This document shows positions 25,717-35,385 of a stretch of 64,000 nucleotides of DNA, piece by piece; positions within the stretch are counted from its first letter, which is position 1, and every line of letters begins with the position of its first letter. Below the pieces are notes generated by a model. It was not told the origin of the DNA, did not search any database, and saw only the letters and a list, made by a program, of their open reading frames with translations. Source of the stretch: Paraburkholderia fungorum (GTDB lineage Bacteria > Pseudomonadota > Gammaproteobacteria > Burkholderiales > Burkholderiaceae); contig NZ_MCAS01000012.1 in assembly GCF_003610895.1 (NCBI RefSeq), forward strand, positions 124,001 through 188,000, read 5' to 3'. The translations under genes were made by a program, and so were the position numbers.

Positions 25717-26322
25717 ATGTTGACGACGATCGAACAGCTCGAAGCAATCTACGGTCAGCCCCACGAGCGCGCCGTGAAGAAAGAGATTCCCTACGTCAAC
25801 GAAGACTATCGCGCGTTCATCGAGATCGCGCCCTTCGTCGTGCTCGCCACCGCCGGTCCCGAAGGCCTCGACTGTTCACCGCGCGGCGACGCGCCGGGCT
25901 TCGTGCGCGTAATCGACGAACGCACGCTCGCGCTGCCGGACCGCCTCGGCAACAATCGCATCGACAGTCTGCGCAATATCATCGTCGAGCCGCATCTGGC
26001 GCTGCTGTTCATCATTCCGGGCGTTGGCGAAAGTTTGCGCGTGAACGGCCGCGGCCGCATTTCCAACGATCCGGAATTGCTGGACAGTTTCGCCGTCGAG
26101 GGTAAAAAGCCGCGCACCGTTTTGCTGATCGACGTCGACGCGGTGTATTTTCATTGCTCGAAGGCGCTGGTGCGCTCGAAACTGTGGGATCCGGCGCATC
26201 ATGTCGAACGCTCGCGTCTGCCGAGTGCGGGCGAGATCCATCGGCGCATCAACGGCATGCAGTTCGATGCGGTGACCTATGACCGTGAATTTGCCGAACG
26301 CATCCGCACGACGCTGTATTGA
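25717..26322 (+). CDS. PPOX-class FMN-dependent flavoprotein
   Basis: A 201-residue split-barrel flavoprotein of the pyridoxamine 5'-phosphate oxidase-like superfamily, probably the DR_2398-type subgroup. The cofactor-binding core is seen in FVVLATAGPEGLDCSPRGDA, LPDRLGNNRIDSLRNI and the strand LLFIIPGVGESLRVNGRG. The ATG at 25717 has AAAGGA upstream. A longer in-frame extension overlapping the sirtuin is a frame artefact. The substrate is unknown. Confidence 0.85.
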   Translation: MLTTIEQLEAIYGQPHERAVKKEIPYVNEDYRAFIEIAPFVVLATAGPEGLDCSPRGDAPGFVRVIDERTLALPDRLGNNRIDSLRNIIVEPHLALLFIIPGVGESLRVNGRGRISNDPELLDSFAVEGKKPRTVLLIDVDAVYFHCSKALVRSKLWDPAHHVERSRLPSAGEIHRRINGMQFDAVTYDREFAERIRTTLY

Positions 26323-26334
26323 AAGAAAGTGAAT

Positions 26335-26985
26335 ATGACTGATTCCCATCCGGCGTTGCGGCAACGCTCGCCGTCCGCCGAACGCAACCGCGAACCGATT
26401 CTTGCCGCATTGCGCGAGGTGCTGCCCGCCACGGGCCGTGTGCTGGAAATCGCGAGCGGCACGGGCCAGCACGCTGTCTGTTTCGCCGGTGCGTTGCCCG
26501 GCCTCGACTGGCAACCGAGCGATCTCGACGCGGATGCGCGTGCTTCGATTGCGGCGTGGATCGCGCACGAAGGGCTGGCGAACGTGCGCGCACCGCTCGC
26601 CCTCGACGTGCATCAGGCGGATTGGGGCGTTGGCGCGCAGACCCGTTTCGACGCCGTGATCTGTATCAACATGATTCACATCTCGCCGTGGAGCGCGACG
26701 CAAGCGCTGTTCGACGGCGCGAGCCGCCGCCTGGCCGAGGGCGGTGTACTGTATCTGTACGGACCTTACAAACGCGGCGGCGCGCACACCTCACCGAGCA
26801 ACGAGGCGTTCGATCAGCAGTTGCGCAGCCGCGACCCGGCGTGGGGCGTGCGCGAGATGGAGGCCGTGGTAGCGTTAGGCGCATCGGTTGGGCTGGTCTG
26901 CGACGAGCCGCTCGCGATGCCGGCCAACAATTTCAGTCTGGTGTTCAGGAAACGCCTGGACGCGGCGCCGCACAAAGTATCGTGA
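26335..26985 (+). CDS. DUF938 family SAM-dependent methyltransferase
   Basis: A 216-residue class I methyltransferase-like protein. It opens with the DUF938 pattern RQRSPSAERNREPILAALRE, then the SAM-binding motif VLEIASGTGQHAVCFA, followed by INMIHISPW and LYGPYKRGGAHTSPSNEAFD. A GTG two codons upstream (26329) is an alternative start. It lies 12 bases after the flavoprotein and is probably cotranscribed. The substrate is not known for the family. Confidence 0.87.
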   Translation: MTDSHPALRQRSPSAERNREPILAALREVLPATGRVLEIASGTGQHAVCFAGALPGLDWQPSDLDADARASIAAWIAHEGLANVRAPLALDVHQADWGVGAQTRFDAVICINMIHISPWSATQALFDGASRRLAEGGVLYLYGPYKRGGAHTSPSNEAFDQQLRSRDPAWGVREMEAVVALGASVGLVCDEPLAMPANNFSLVFRKRLDAAPHKVS

Positions 26986-27137
26986 GGCTCGCCTGCAGTG
27001 GAAACCCCGTTCGTCGAATGCCGATGAGCGCCAGCGAGCGGTAAGCCGGCATTTCTTTTATCCTTTCACCCTCGACGTCCCGCCGACGTTCATTCCGGCG
27101 TGGCGTCTCGACATTCATTGGACTCTGGAGAATTCAC

Positions 27138-28547
<1,410 letters not shown>

Positions 28548-28711
28548 GCGTTTGAATCACGGCCCGGCGTGCGCTTGAGGTAAGGCGCGCCGGGCTGTGC
28601 AGCCGATTGAAATCGGCATGGACAATTGTTGCTGAAAGCTATCAGACAGATAGTATGACGATACCCCAAGCCGTCTACTGTTGCCGAAATCGAAATAGAG
28701 TTTCGTCGTTT

Positions 28712-28726
28712 TAGGGGTTTCCCCTA
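28712..28726. promoter_or_regulatory. Palindrome TAGGGG-TTT-CCCCTA upstream of the DUF4148 gene
   Basis: Six-nt arms around TTT, 86 bases before the ATG. Position in the promoter region of a highly expressed small periplasmic protein suggests an operator. Symmetry is the only evidence. Confidence 0.3.
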
Positions 28727-28811
28727 GATGCTGACGCTCCTAAACTTCTACTTAAGCGCTACGGACAACAAGCCCAAAGCGCATTAACTACAAGTTCTGG
28801 AGGTTTACATC

Positions 28812-29129
28812 ATGAAGACCCTTATCTCTGCAGTTGTCGTCGCCGCCGCTCTGGTTGCTCCTGTCGCTTCGTTTGCTCAATCGAACCAGCCGCTCACGCG
28901 CGCTGACGTCCGCAGCCAACTGGTGCAACTCGAAAAGGCCGGTTACAACCCGATCGGCGACCATGTCGACTACCCGGCTAACCTGCAAGCCGCACAAGCA
29001 CGTGTCGACGCGCAGAACGGCACCGCTCAAGCCGTGAACAGCGGTTACGGCGCACCGATGGCAGGCACCTCGCAAGCCGGCCGTCCGGTGAGCGGCAACG
29101 ACCGTAACTCGGTCTACTTCGGTAACTAA
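28812..29129 (+). CDS. DUF4148 domain small periplasmic protein
   Basis: A 105-residue exported protein. The signal peptide (MKTLISAVVVAAALVAPVASFAQ) is followed by the DUF4148 core LTRADVRSQLVQLEKAGYNP and YPANLQAAQARV. The ribosome site TGGAGG precedes the ATG and a strong terminator follows, so it is its own transcription unit. Burkholderiaceae carry many paralogues. The function is unknown. Confidence 0.92.
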   Translation: MKTLISAVVVAAALVAPVASFAQSNQPLTRADVRSQLVQLEKAGYNPIGDHVDYPANLQAAQARVDAQNGTAQAVNSGYGAPMAGTSQAGRPVSGNDRNSVYFGN

Positions 29130-29188
29130 ATCGCGCTGAAGCTGATGGAAATGCCGCCACGCTGATTGGCGGCGAGTAATGAAAAAAG

Positions 29189-29220
29189 AACGCCGCCCGG
29201 AATTGCCGGGCGGCGTTTTG
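29189..29220 (+). terminator. Rho-independent terminator after the DUF4148 gene
   Basis: An 11-bp perfect stem (ACGCCGCCCGG/CCGGGCGGCGT) with a 5-nt loop, preceded by an A-run and followed by TTTT. It probably also serves the convergent DUF2968 gene that ends at 29278. Confidence 0.85.
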
Positions 29221-29277
29221 TCGTTTACGGCGCTGTTTCGCCGTTAGTTCAATTCCGTCTCAATCTCACCGCACGCA

Positions 29278-30048
29278 TCAACGGTTCGGCAAATGCGGAA
29301 TCCCTTCGCTGCTGGTCAGATTGAGCTGGTGAATCTGCCGATGTGCCTTGTTCAGATGAGCCTGCGCGGCCACGCGCTGCGCTTCAAGTTGCGACACCTC
29401 CTTGCGCACCTGATGCTGCCGGTTCGACACCGTCTGTTCCTGTGCGCTGCGCCGTTGCAGATCCGTGCGCAGCCGTTCGGCCTGCGCCTCGGAGCGGGCG
29501 ATCATGCGCGCCAGCTGTTCGTTTTGCGCCTCGAGCTGGGCGCGGCGCGTTTCGCCGTCCGAAAGCCGCGTGGCCTGTTCCTCGAAGTGGTGGAAGGTGG
29601 CTTCCGCGGCTTCGAGGTCGGCGGCTTTGAGCGCGCGCCACAGCGAGCCGTCCTGATACAGCGCGACGTAGTACGTCAACTCCTTGGCGTGAAACAGCAG
29701 GCTCACCGAATAGGCGAAGCTGCGAAATACGCGGAACGGCGTCAGCGCTTCTTCTTCCGCCAGCCATTCGATTTCGGCGGTGTCGGCCATCTGCACGCCG
29801 CGCGCGCTGACTTGCGAAGGCACTACCGGCACCGGTCGTAACGTCGTCACCGGCCGCGCCGGCTCGGAGGCCGGGCTGGATGCGGGCGTCCCGCCGGCAT
29901 CGACGGCTGGCGTGACGCCGGCCGCCGCGGCCAGTGCCGCTTCCTCGCTGTCGTCGGGTGATACGGAATCAGCGGGGTTCTCTCGCGAGACCTGTACGAG
30001 ATGCGATGGGCCTGCCAGCACGCTACGGCGGTTCAGGAGACTTTTCAC
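29278..30048 (-). CDS. DUF2968 family protein with coiled coil
   Basis: A 256-residue protein starting at GTG 30048, with GGAGGA five to six bases upstream. After a Pro/Ala/Ser-rich region (about 20-80) comes the conserved DUF2968 part (IEWLAEEEALTPFRVFRSFA ... LTYYVALYQDGSLWRAL). A long coiled coil rich in Glu, Gln and Arg follows (about 145-240). Family members are Burkholderia proteins of unknown function. The N-terminus has no clear signal peptide, so location is uncertain. Confidence 0.78.
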   Translation of the reverse strand: MKSLLNRRSVLAGPSHLVQVSRENPADSVSPDDSEEAALAAAAGVTPAVDAGGTPASSPASEPARPVTTLRPVPVVPSQVSARGVQMADTAEIEWLAEEEALTPFRVFRSFAYSVSLLFHAKELTYYVALYQDGSLWRALKAADLEAAEATFHHFEEQATRLSDGETRRAQLEAQNEQLARMIARSEAQAERLRTDLQRRSAQEQTVSNRQHQVRKEVSQLEAQRVAAQAHLNKAHRQIHQLNLTSSEGIPHLPNR

Positions 30049-30216
30049 GGCGGTTCCTCCGGTTGACTCGCCTGAAACCTTCAGATGGCGCCGACGATCC
30101 GGCATGCCGGGCAATCTGGCGGTTCGGGCGGTGAGCGAAAAGTGGCGGACCGGCGGCGCCTCGCGATGAGCACCGGGGTGCGCGGCAGTGCGGACGTCCC
30201 GTCCGCGAGCGCAGCT

Positions 30217-30537
30217 TTAATGCAGGGTGCGATGCCGACGGCCGATTTCGTCGAACAACGCGCGGCTGGGTTCCAGTGCCAGCAACCAGGATTCGTCGTA
30301 ACCGCTCAGATTGTCGAGCGCCTCGCGCAGCCGTTCGATTGCCAGAGCCGGAATCTCGACGCTGGCTTCGACGCCGCTCGACAATCCCGCAATGCTGGCC
30401 AGCTGGACCAGCGCGTCGGCGGCTTCGGCCACGTCTGCTGCGAAAACCAGATGCGTGTTCAGCAACTCGACCAAACCGGGCGACGCCGCAATATCGTCGA
30501 CGTTGAGTTGCACGGCCAGAAACGTGGCTTTGTTCAT
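30217..30537 (-). CDS. Hypothetical protein, 106 aa
   Basis: A small acidic, mostly helical protein starting MNKATFLAVQLNVDDIA, with GAGGAG eight bases upstream of the ATG at 30537. No known domain is recognised. It is divergent from the cupin gene and in line with the DUF2968 gene. Confidence 0.6.
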   Translation of the reverse strand: MNKATFLAVQLNVDDIAASPGLVELLNTHLVFAADVAEAADALVQLASIAGLSSGVEASVEIPALAIERLREALDNLSGYDESWLLALEPSRALFDEIGRRHRTLH

Positions 30538-30744
30538 CCCCAACTCCTCGCAGATTTCAGGCGTTTTGCTTACAGCGCGTGGCGGCAGCATGAGTGAGTA
30601 TAGGCGAGGGCTGAAAGGATTCAATAATCACACTAATGCGCCCGGCGGCCCGCGTACCGGCGGCCGTGCCTGCCGCAACACCTATAATGGGGCCAGTCGC
30701 AGCACACGGCCCTGATGGGCCGGACGCTCCGGTATGCGGCACGG

Positions 30745-30783
30745 ATAACGCGCCCATAACGTACCGATAACGTACCGATAACG
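30745..30783 (+). repeat. Four ATAACG repeats at 11-bp spacing upstream of the cupin gene
   Basis: ATAACG occurs at 30745, 30756, 30767 and 30778. The two central units are identical over 11 bp (ATAACGTACCG). The array ends 25 bases before the cupin ATG. Spacing of one helical turn suggests cooperative protein binding, or alternatively slippage. No family is known to me. Confidence 0.6.
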
Positions 30784-30808
30784 CCTGCTTCTCAACCCGC
30801 TAGCCACC

Positions 30809-31120
30809 ATGAAGATCATTCGCAGCAGGAGCTTCACCGCGACGCGTCCCTGGGGCGCGCTCGATATCGCCAATATGCGCGGCATCACGACGCGCCTGCA
30901 TTGGACCGATCAGCCGTACAAGTGGCATGTCAACGACGGCGAGGAGGTGTTCGCCGTGCTCGACGGCCGCGTGGAGATGCGCTATCGCGAGGGTGGTGTG
31001 GAGCAGTCGGCGATTCTGGAAACGGGCGATGTGTTCTACGCGTCGGTGGGCACCGAACATGTCGCGCATCCAATCGGCGTGGCGCGCATTCTGGTGGTCG
31101 AGGCCGAGGGCAGCGTCTGA
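30809..31120 (+). CDS. Cupin-domain protein
   Basis: A 103-residue single-domain cupin. The first motif is seen around WHVNDGEEVFAVLDGRVEMR and the second around GDVFYASVGTEHVAHPIG, with metal-ligand-like Glu and His. Such small cupins bind metals or small ligands, or act as isomerases. The start is the ATG at 30809; no strong ribosome site is visible. The function is not deducible. Confidence 0.82.
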   Translation: MKIIRSRSFTATRPWGALDIANMRGITTRLHWTDQPYKWHVNDGEEVFAVLDGRVEMRYREGGVEQSAILETGDVFYASVGTEHVAHPIGVARILVVEAEGSV

Positions 31121-31257
31121 CGGGACCTTGCCCCGGGCCGCTGCTGAAGGCTTGGCCGGCGCGCACGGCGGCATAATGGATACGCTCGCGCTGCGCGGTA
31201 CGGCAAATGCTTGGGGCTGATTGAATCCGATTGAATCAACGTGTCGAGGAAAATCAC

Positions 31258-32022
31258 ATGACAGGACAATGGCAATTCACGGCGACCCGGTTGCTGATCG
31301 CGGCGACACTCGGCGTGATGATCAGCGGCTGTACGAGCATGCCGTGGGAAAGCACGCCGTTCTACAGCAGCACGCCGTCCCGGCCGACCACGCTTGCCAC
31401 GGTCCCGGTGCCGGCCGGTTACTACCGCGTCAATCCGGGTGACTCGCTGGCGGGCATTGCGTCGGCATACGGCCGCAAGCCGCAGGAAATTGCCTCCTGG
31501 AACGGCCTTGCCTGGAATTCGCCCGTCAATCCGGGACAGGTGCTAAGGGTGGCTCCGCCGATGGCGTCGGGTAGTGTGGTGACACCGCCGGTCAACGTCG
31601 CCGGTCAGAATGGTCCGGCCGCGACGCCCGGTGCGCCGGACGTCGCGCAGCAAGGCGTGCTGCTGTGGCCCTTGCGTGGCCCTGTGCTGAAGACTTTCGC
31701 GCCGGGCAAGTCGAACGGTATTGTGATCGGCGGCCATCCGGGCGATCCGGTCAAGGCGGCCGCGACCGGCCGGGTGGTGTACGCGGGCACGGGGATCGAA
31801 GCGTACGGTCCGCTCATCATCATCAAGCACGACGACTCGCTGATTACCGCCTACGGACAGAACAGCACGCTGCTGGTCAAGGAAGGCGACGCGGTCGCGC
31901 AAGGGCAAACCATCGGCGAAGTCGGCGTGGATAGCCGGGGCGTGGCGTCGATCCAGTTCGAAGTGCGCCATAACGGCCAGCCGGTCGATCCGCTGGCATG
32001 GCTGCCGAAGTCGGGCGGGTAG
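31258..32022 (+). CDS. NlpD-like lipoprotein: LysM plus degenerate LytM (M23)
   Basis: A 254-residue lipoprotein with lipobox ISGC after MTGQWQFTATRLLIAATLGVM. A LysM peptidoglycan-binding domain (YYRVNPGDSLAGIASAYGRK) is at about 55-100, and a C-terminal M23/LytM domain is at about 140-250. The zinc-ligand histidines of active M23 enzymes are missing: the positions read TAYGQN and IQFEVR instead of HxH-type motifs. This is the same state as Escherichia coli NlpD. It therefore likely activates a cell-wall amidase rather than cutting itself. GAGGAAA precedes the ATG; a start nine codons upstream is possible. Confidence 0.87.
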   Translation: MTGQWQFTATRLLIAATLGVMISGCTSMPWESTPFYSSTPSRPTTLATVPVPAGYYRVNPGDSLAGIASAYGRKPQEIASWNGLAWNSPVNPGQVLRVAPPMASGSVVTPPVNVAGQNGPAATPGAPDVAQQGVLLWPLRGPVLKTFAPGKSNGIVIGGHPGDPVKAAATGRVVYAGTGIEAYGPLIIIKHDDSLITAYGQNSTLLVKEGDAVAQGQTIGEVGVDSRGVASIQFEVRHNGQPVDPLAWLPKSGG

Positions 32023-32213
32023 GCGGTTTTTTAGCGCGGTTCTCAGCACCGCGTTAATTGAATAAACTGTGTGGCTCAACGGTCGGAGCCGCGGCCACTG
32101 TTCATCGCAGCAGATAAGGCAGATGGGCAGAGCGGGCGGCGCGCGGGCCGGCCATCGCAAGCTGTGACAGGCATGTCATGCCTTGCACAAACCAGGGACA
32201 CACAAGGCTCACC

Positions 32214-33221
32214 ATGATCGATTTGCGCAGCGACACCGTAACCCGTCCGACCCCGGCCATGCTCGCGGCGATGTCGGCCGCCGAAGTGGGCGACGACGTC
32301 TGGGGCGACGACCCTACCGTGCTGCGTCTGCAGGCAACGCTTGCCGAGCGCACCGGCAAGGAAGCCGGTCTGTTCTTCCCAAGCGGCACGCAAAGCAATC
32401 TGGCGGCGTTGATGGCGCATTGCGCGCGCGGCGACGAGTACATCGTCGGGCAGTTGGCGCACACCTATAAGTACGAAGGCGGCGGCGCGGCGGTGCTGGG
32501 CAGCATCCAGCCGCAGCCGCTCGAGAATGCCGCGGACGGGTCGATTCCGCTCGAGAAAATCGCCGCCGCGATCAAGCCGATCGACAACCACTTCGCACGC
32601 ACGCGGCTACTGGCGCTGGAAAACACCATCGGCGGCAAGGTGTTGCCGGCCGGTTACGTCGCTGAAGCGGTGCAGTTGGCGCGGCAGCGCGGCTTGTCGG
32701 CTCACCTCGACGGCGCACGGGTGTACAACGCGGCGGTCGCATCGGGCAAGCCGGTCGCGGCGCTGTGCGAACCGTTCGATTCGGTCTCGATCTGTTTTTC
32801 CAAAGGGCTGGGCGCGCCGGTCGGCTCGGTGCTGGTCGGCAGCCAGGCGCTGATCGACGTGGCGCATCGCTGGCGCAAGGTGCTGGGCGGCGGGATGCGT
32901 CAGGCCGGTGTGCTGGCGGCGGCTTGTCTGTACGCGCTGGATCACAACGTCGAGCGTCTCGCCGACGATCACGCGAACGCCGCGCATCTGGCGGCCGGTC
33001 TGGAAGCGATCGACCACGTGAAGGTCCAGTCGATCGCGACCAACATGGTGTTCGCGCAGTTTCCGCAGCAGGATTGCGCGCCGCTCGAGACGTGGCTCAA
33101 GGAGCGCGGCATCCTCACGCAGATGCTCTATGCGTCGCGCTTCGTCACGCATAAGGACGTGTCGCGCGCGGATATCGATACGTTTATCGCCGCGGTGAAG
33201 GGATATTTCGCCGCGCGCTGA
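32214..33221 (+). CDS. ltaE: Low-specificity L-threonine aldolase
   Basis: A 335-residue PLP enzyme that splits L-threonine or allo-threonine into glycine and acetaldehyde. The start [16 protein letters not shown] is the classic family N-terminus, which decides the ATG at 32214 over one 12 codons earlier. It has [39 protein letters not shown], and the PLP lysine in [15 protein letters not shown] terminator follows directly. Confidence 0.94.
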   Translation: MIDLRSDTVTRPTPAMLAAMSAAEVGDDVWGDDPTVLRLQATLAERTGKEAGLFFPSGTQSNLAALMAHCARGDEYIVGQLAHTYKYEGGGAAVLGSIQPQPLENAADGSIPLEKIAAAIKPIDNHFARTRLLALENTIGGKVLPAGYVAEAVQLARQRGLSAHLDGARVYNAAVASGKPVAALCEPFDSVSICFSKGLGAPVGSVLVGSQALIDVAHRWRKVLGGGMRQAGVLAAACLYALDHNVERLADDHANAAHLAAGLEAIDHVKVQSIATNMVFAQFPQQDCAPLETWLKERGILTQMLYASRFVTHKDVSRADIDTFIAAVKGYFAAR

Positions 33222-33244
33222 TCGATCGGTCAGGTAGGTGAAAA

Positions 33245-33280
33245 ACGGGCGCACTTGCTACAGCAGTGCGCCCGTTCTGT
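33245..33280. terminator. Bidirectional terminator between ltaE and the MFS gene
   Basis: An 11-bp perfect stem (ACGGGCGCACT/AGTGCGCCCGT) with a 9-nt loop, an A-run on the left and a short T-rich tail on the right. It lies exactly between two convergent stop codons. Confidence 0.75.
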
Positions 33281-34738
33281 TTATTTCGCCGATGCCGTTG
33301 CGTGCACGCCCGCGCGATGTGACGGCGCGAACAGCCGCAGTCCGCTCGCGAGGCTCGCCGCGCCGGCGAAAAAAGCGCCGGTGCTGAGCGCGAGTGTCGG
33401 TCCATGCCGGCCGGCGATGCCGAAGCTCAGCGCGACCAGCGCGGCGCCGGTGGTTTGCCCGAGCAGCCGGGCCGTCGCGACGATGCCGCTTGCGCCACCG
33501 CTGCGCTCCGGCGGCGCGCTCGCCATCAATGCCTTCAGGTTCGGCGACTGAAAGAAGCCGAAACCCGCACCACAAATCGCCATGCGGATGCCGATGTCGA
33601 GCACGTGCGGATGCACCGGCAGCAACGCCAGCGAGGCCATTCCCGCCGACATCACCGCAAGGCCGATCGCGCCGAGCAAGCCGGGCGGATAGCGGTCGGA
33701 GAGACTGCCCGCCAGCGGCGCGGCCAATGCCACCACTACGGGCCACGGGGTCATCAGAAAACCGGTCTCGACCTGGCTGCGATGCAGCACATCCTCGAAA
33801 TAGAACGGTAGCGACACGAACGCCAGCCCTTGCGCGGCGAACGAACACACCGCGGTCACCGCCGACAACGCAAACACGGGCCGCCTGAACAGATCGACCG
33901 GCAGCATTGGTGCGGGGTGGCCGGCTTCACGGCGAATCAGCAGCACGCCGAACACCACGGCGATCGCGGCCGCGCTCAGCACCAGTTGCGTCGAGGCGCG
34001 CTGGGCCGCTTCGCCGAGCGCGAAGATCAGCGCGGCGAAGGTGATCACGTTGAGGAGCGCCGCGATCGGATCGAAATTGTGTTTGCCGCGCTCGGTGTGC
34101 GGCAGCGCCGGCCACGCGAAGGTGAGCGCGAGCAGGCCGAGCGGCACGTTGACCGCGAACAGCCACGGCCATGCGGCAACGGACAGAATCAGCGACGCCA
34201 CCGTCGGTCCGACCGCGAACGACACGCCGACGATCAGGGCATTGGTGCCGAGGCCTCGTCCGAGCCGGTGCGGGGGATATAAATAGCGGATCAGCGCCGT
34301 ATTCACGCTCATGATCGCGCTCGCGCCGAGACCTTGCAGCACGCGCGCGGCGGCCAGCATCGGCAGCGTCTCGGCGAGCGAGCACGCGAGCGACGCTAAC
34401 GTGAACAGCGCAATGCCGCCGATATAAATCCTGCGATGCCCGACGATGTCGCCGAGCGCGGCGAGCGGCAGCAGGGTCGCGACCATCGCGAGCTGATAGG
34501 CGTTGATGATCCACACCGACGCCGCGGGCGCGGCGTGCAGATCCGCGGCGATGGCGGGCAGGGCGGTGTTGGCGATCGCGGTATCGAGCGTGGCGAGCGC
34601 GACGGCGAGCATGATCGCGGCCATCGCGCGGCGGTTGGCGGCGCTCATCGGGCCGTCCGCGGGAAGGGTCTGGTCGAGTGTCGCGCCAGGGGCGGTGCTG
34701 GGTTTGTCGGACAAGGCGTGGCTCGTCGGGTTAGGCAT
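33281..34738 (-). CDS. DHA2-family MFS efflux transporter
   Basis: A 485-residue, 14-helix drug:proton antiporter. The first helix carries VALATLDTAIANTALPAIAA and the motif-A loop reads LGDIVGHRRIYIGG. It resembles multidrug or methyl viologen exporters. No adaptor or channel gene is adjacent, so it probably works alone in the inner membrane. Its upstream region faces the glycogen phosphorylase gene. The substrate is unknown. Confidence 0.88.
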   Translation of the reverse strand: MPNPTSHALSDKPSTAPGATLDQTLPADGPMSAANRRAMAAIMLAVALATLDTAIANTALPAIAADLHAAPAASVWIINAYQLAMVATLLPLAALGDIVGHRRIYIGGIALFTLASLACSLAETLPMLAAARVLQGLGASAIMSVNTALIRYLYPPHRLGRGLGTNALIVGVSFAVGPTVASLILSVAAWPWLFAVNVPLGLLALTFAWPALPHTERGKHNFDPIAALLNVITFAALIFALGEAAQRASTQLVLSAAAIAVVFGVLLIRREAGHPAPMLPVDLFRRPVFALSAVTAVCSFAAQGLAFVSLPFYFEDVLHRSQVETGFLMTPWPVVVALAAPLAGSLSDRYPPGLLGAIGLAVMSAGMASLALLPVHPHVLDIGIRMAICGAGFGFFQSPNLKALMASAPPERSGGASGIVATARLLGQTTGAALVALSFGIAGRHGPTLALSTGAFFAGAASLASGLRLFAPSHRAGVHATASAK

Positions 34739-35385
34739 GCGGCAGCGGCGGGCGCCTCAGAGGGACGGCGCGGCACGTAGGCGGCAGGGTTGCGTGGCGT
34801 GAAGCGCGCAGGGGCCAGGTCCAGCGGTCCGGGCGGCTCGCGCGGCGAATGAGTGATTGTTACAGAGACTCGGAAATCGTGCTGGGAGCCCGGCGGGGTG
34901 GGGCGCCTGGTCGAGAGTTGGTAACGCAACTAACGGTCAATTTCGCATCGCGCCTTCGAACTCGCGCGGCGCTCTCGTTGTCACATACCACTTCATATAA
35001 TCGTTCAGCAGACGGGGCGCACCGATTTGATCACGCATTGACCCCGTCAACGCATTCATCGGCCGGTCACAGGTGGAAAAAAATAATCATGCACGCCCTT
35101 CCCATGCGGACGGCTTTTATCGTCACCATTGTTTGCCTGTTTTGCGGGCCGATGCACGCCCGCAGTGCTGCGCACAGGCCGTCTGCACCGCGCGCGTGCG
35201 CAAAATCCGTGAAGCGCCGCGTTCCGGTGGGCATGGCATGTGCGTGAGCCTGCGCTCGCGTTCGCCGATGTCCGCGAGCCGTAAAATGTCGTACTCTGTT
35301 TGTTAACCCGCCTGACCGGCACGCGCCTCCCGTCCGTCATCTATGCGGTTCGCGTATGTCGCGTCGTTTTTTCCCGGAGGCTTCG
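34739..35385. other. Divergent intergenic region before glgP
   Basis: These 647 bases separate the MFS gene from glgP. Apart from one doubtful 52-codon frame (35089-35247) there is no gene. The stretch 34970-35090 is AT-richer, and TAAAAT at 35282-35287 could be a -10 element for glgP. No operator symmetry stands out. Confidence 0.4.
35089..35247 (+). CDS. Possible small secreted basic peptide, 52 aa
   Basis: A short frame with AGGTGG about 13 bases upstream of the ATG. The N-terminus MRTAFIVTIVCLFCGPMHA, after five residues, looks like a signal peptide. The mature part would be short, basic and hold one or two cysteines. No homologue is recognised. It may be chance coding, but the signal-like start and GC pattern justify listing it. 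Confidence 0.3.
   Translation: MHALPMRTAFIVTIVCLFCGPMHARSAAHRPSAPRACAKSVKRRVPVGMACA

Noticed and set aside
32034..32054. Hairpin after the NlpD-like gene as a terminator
   Set aside because: Only a 6-bp stem with a 7-nt loop and no T-run after it; too weak to call.
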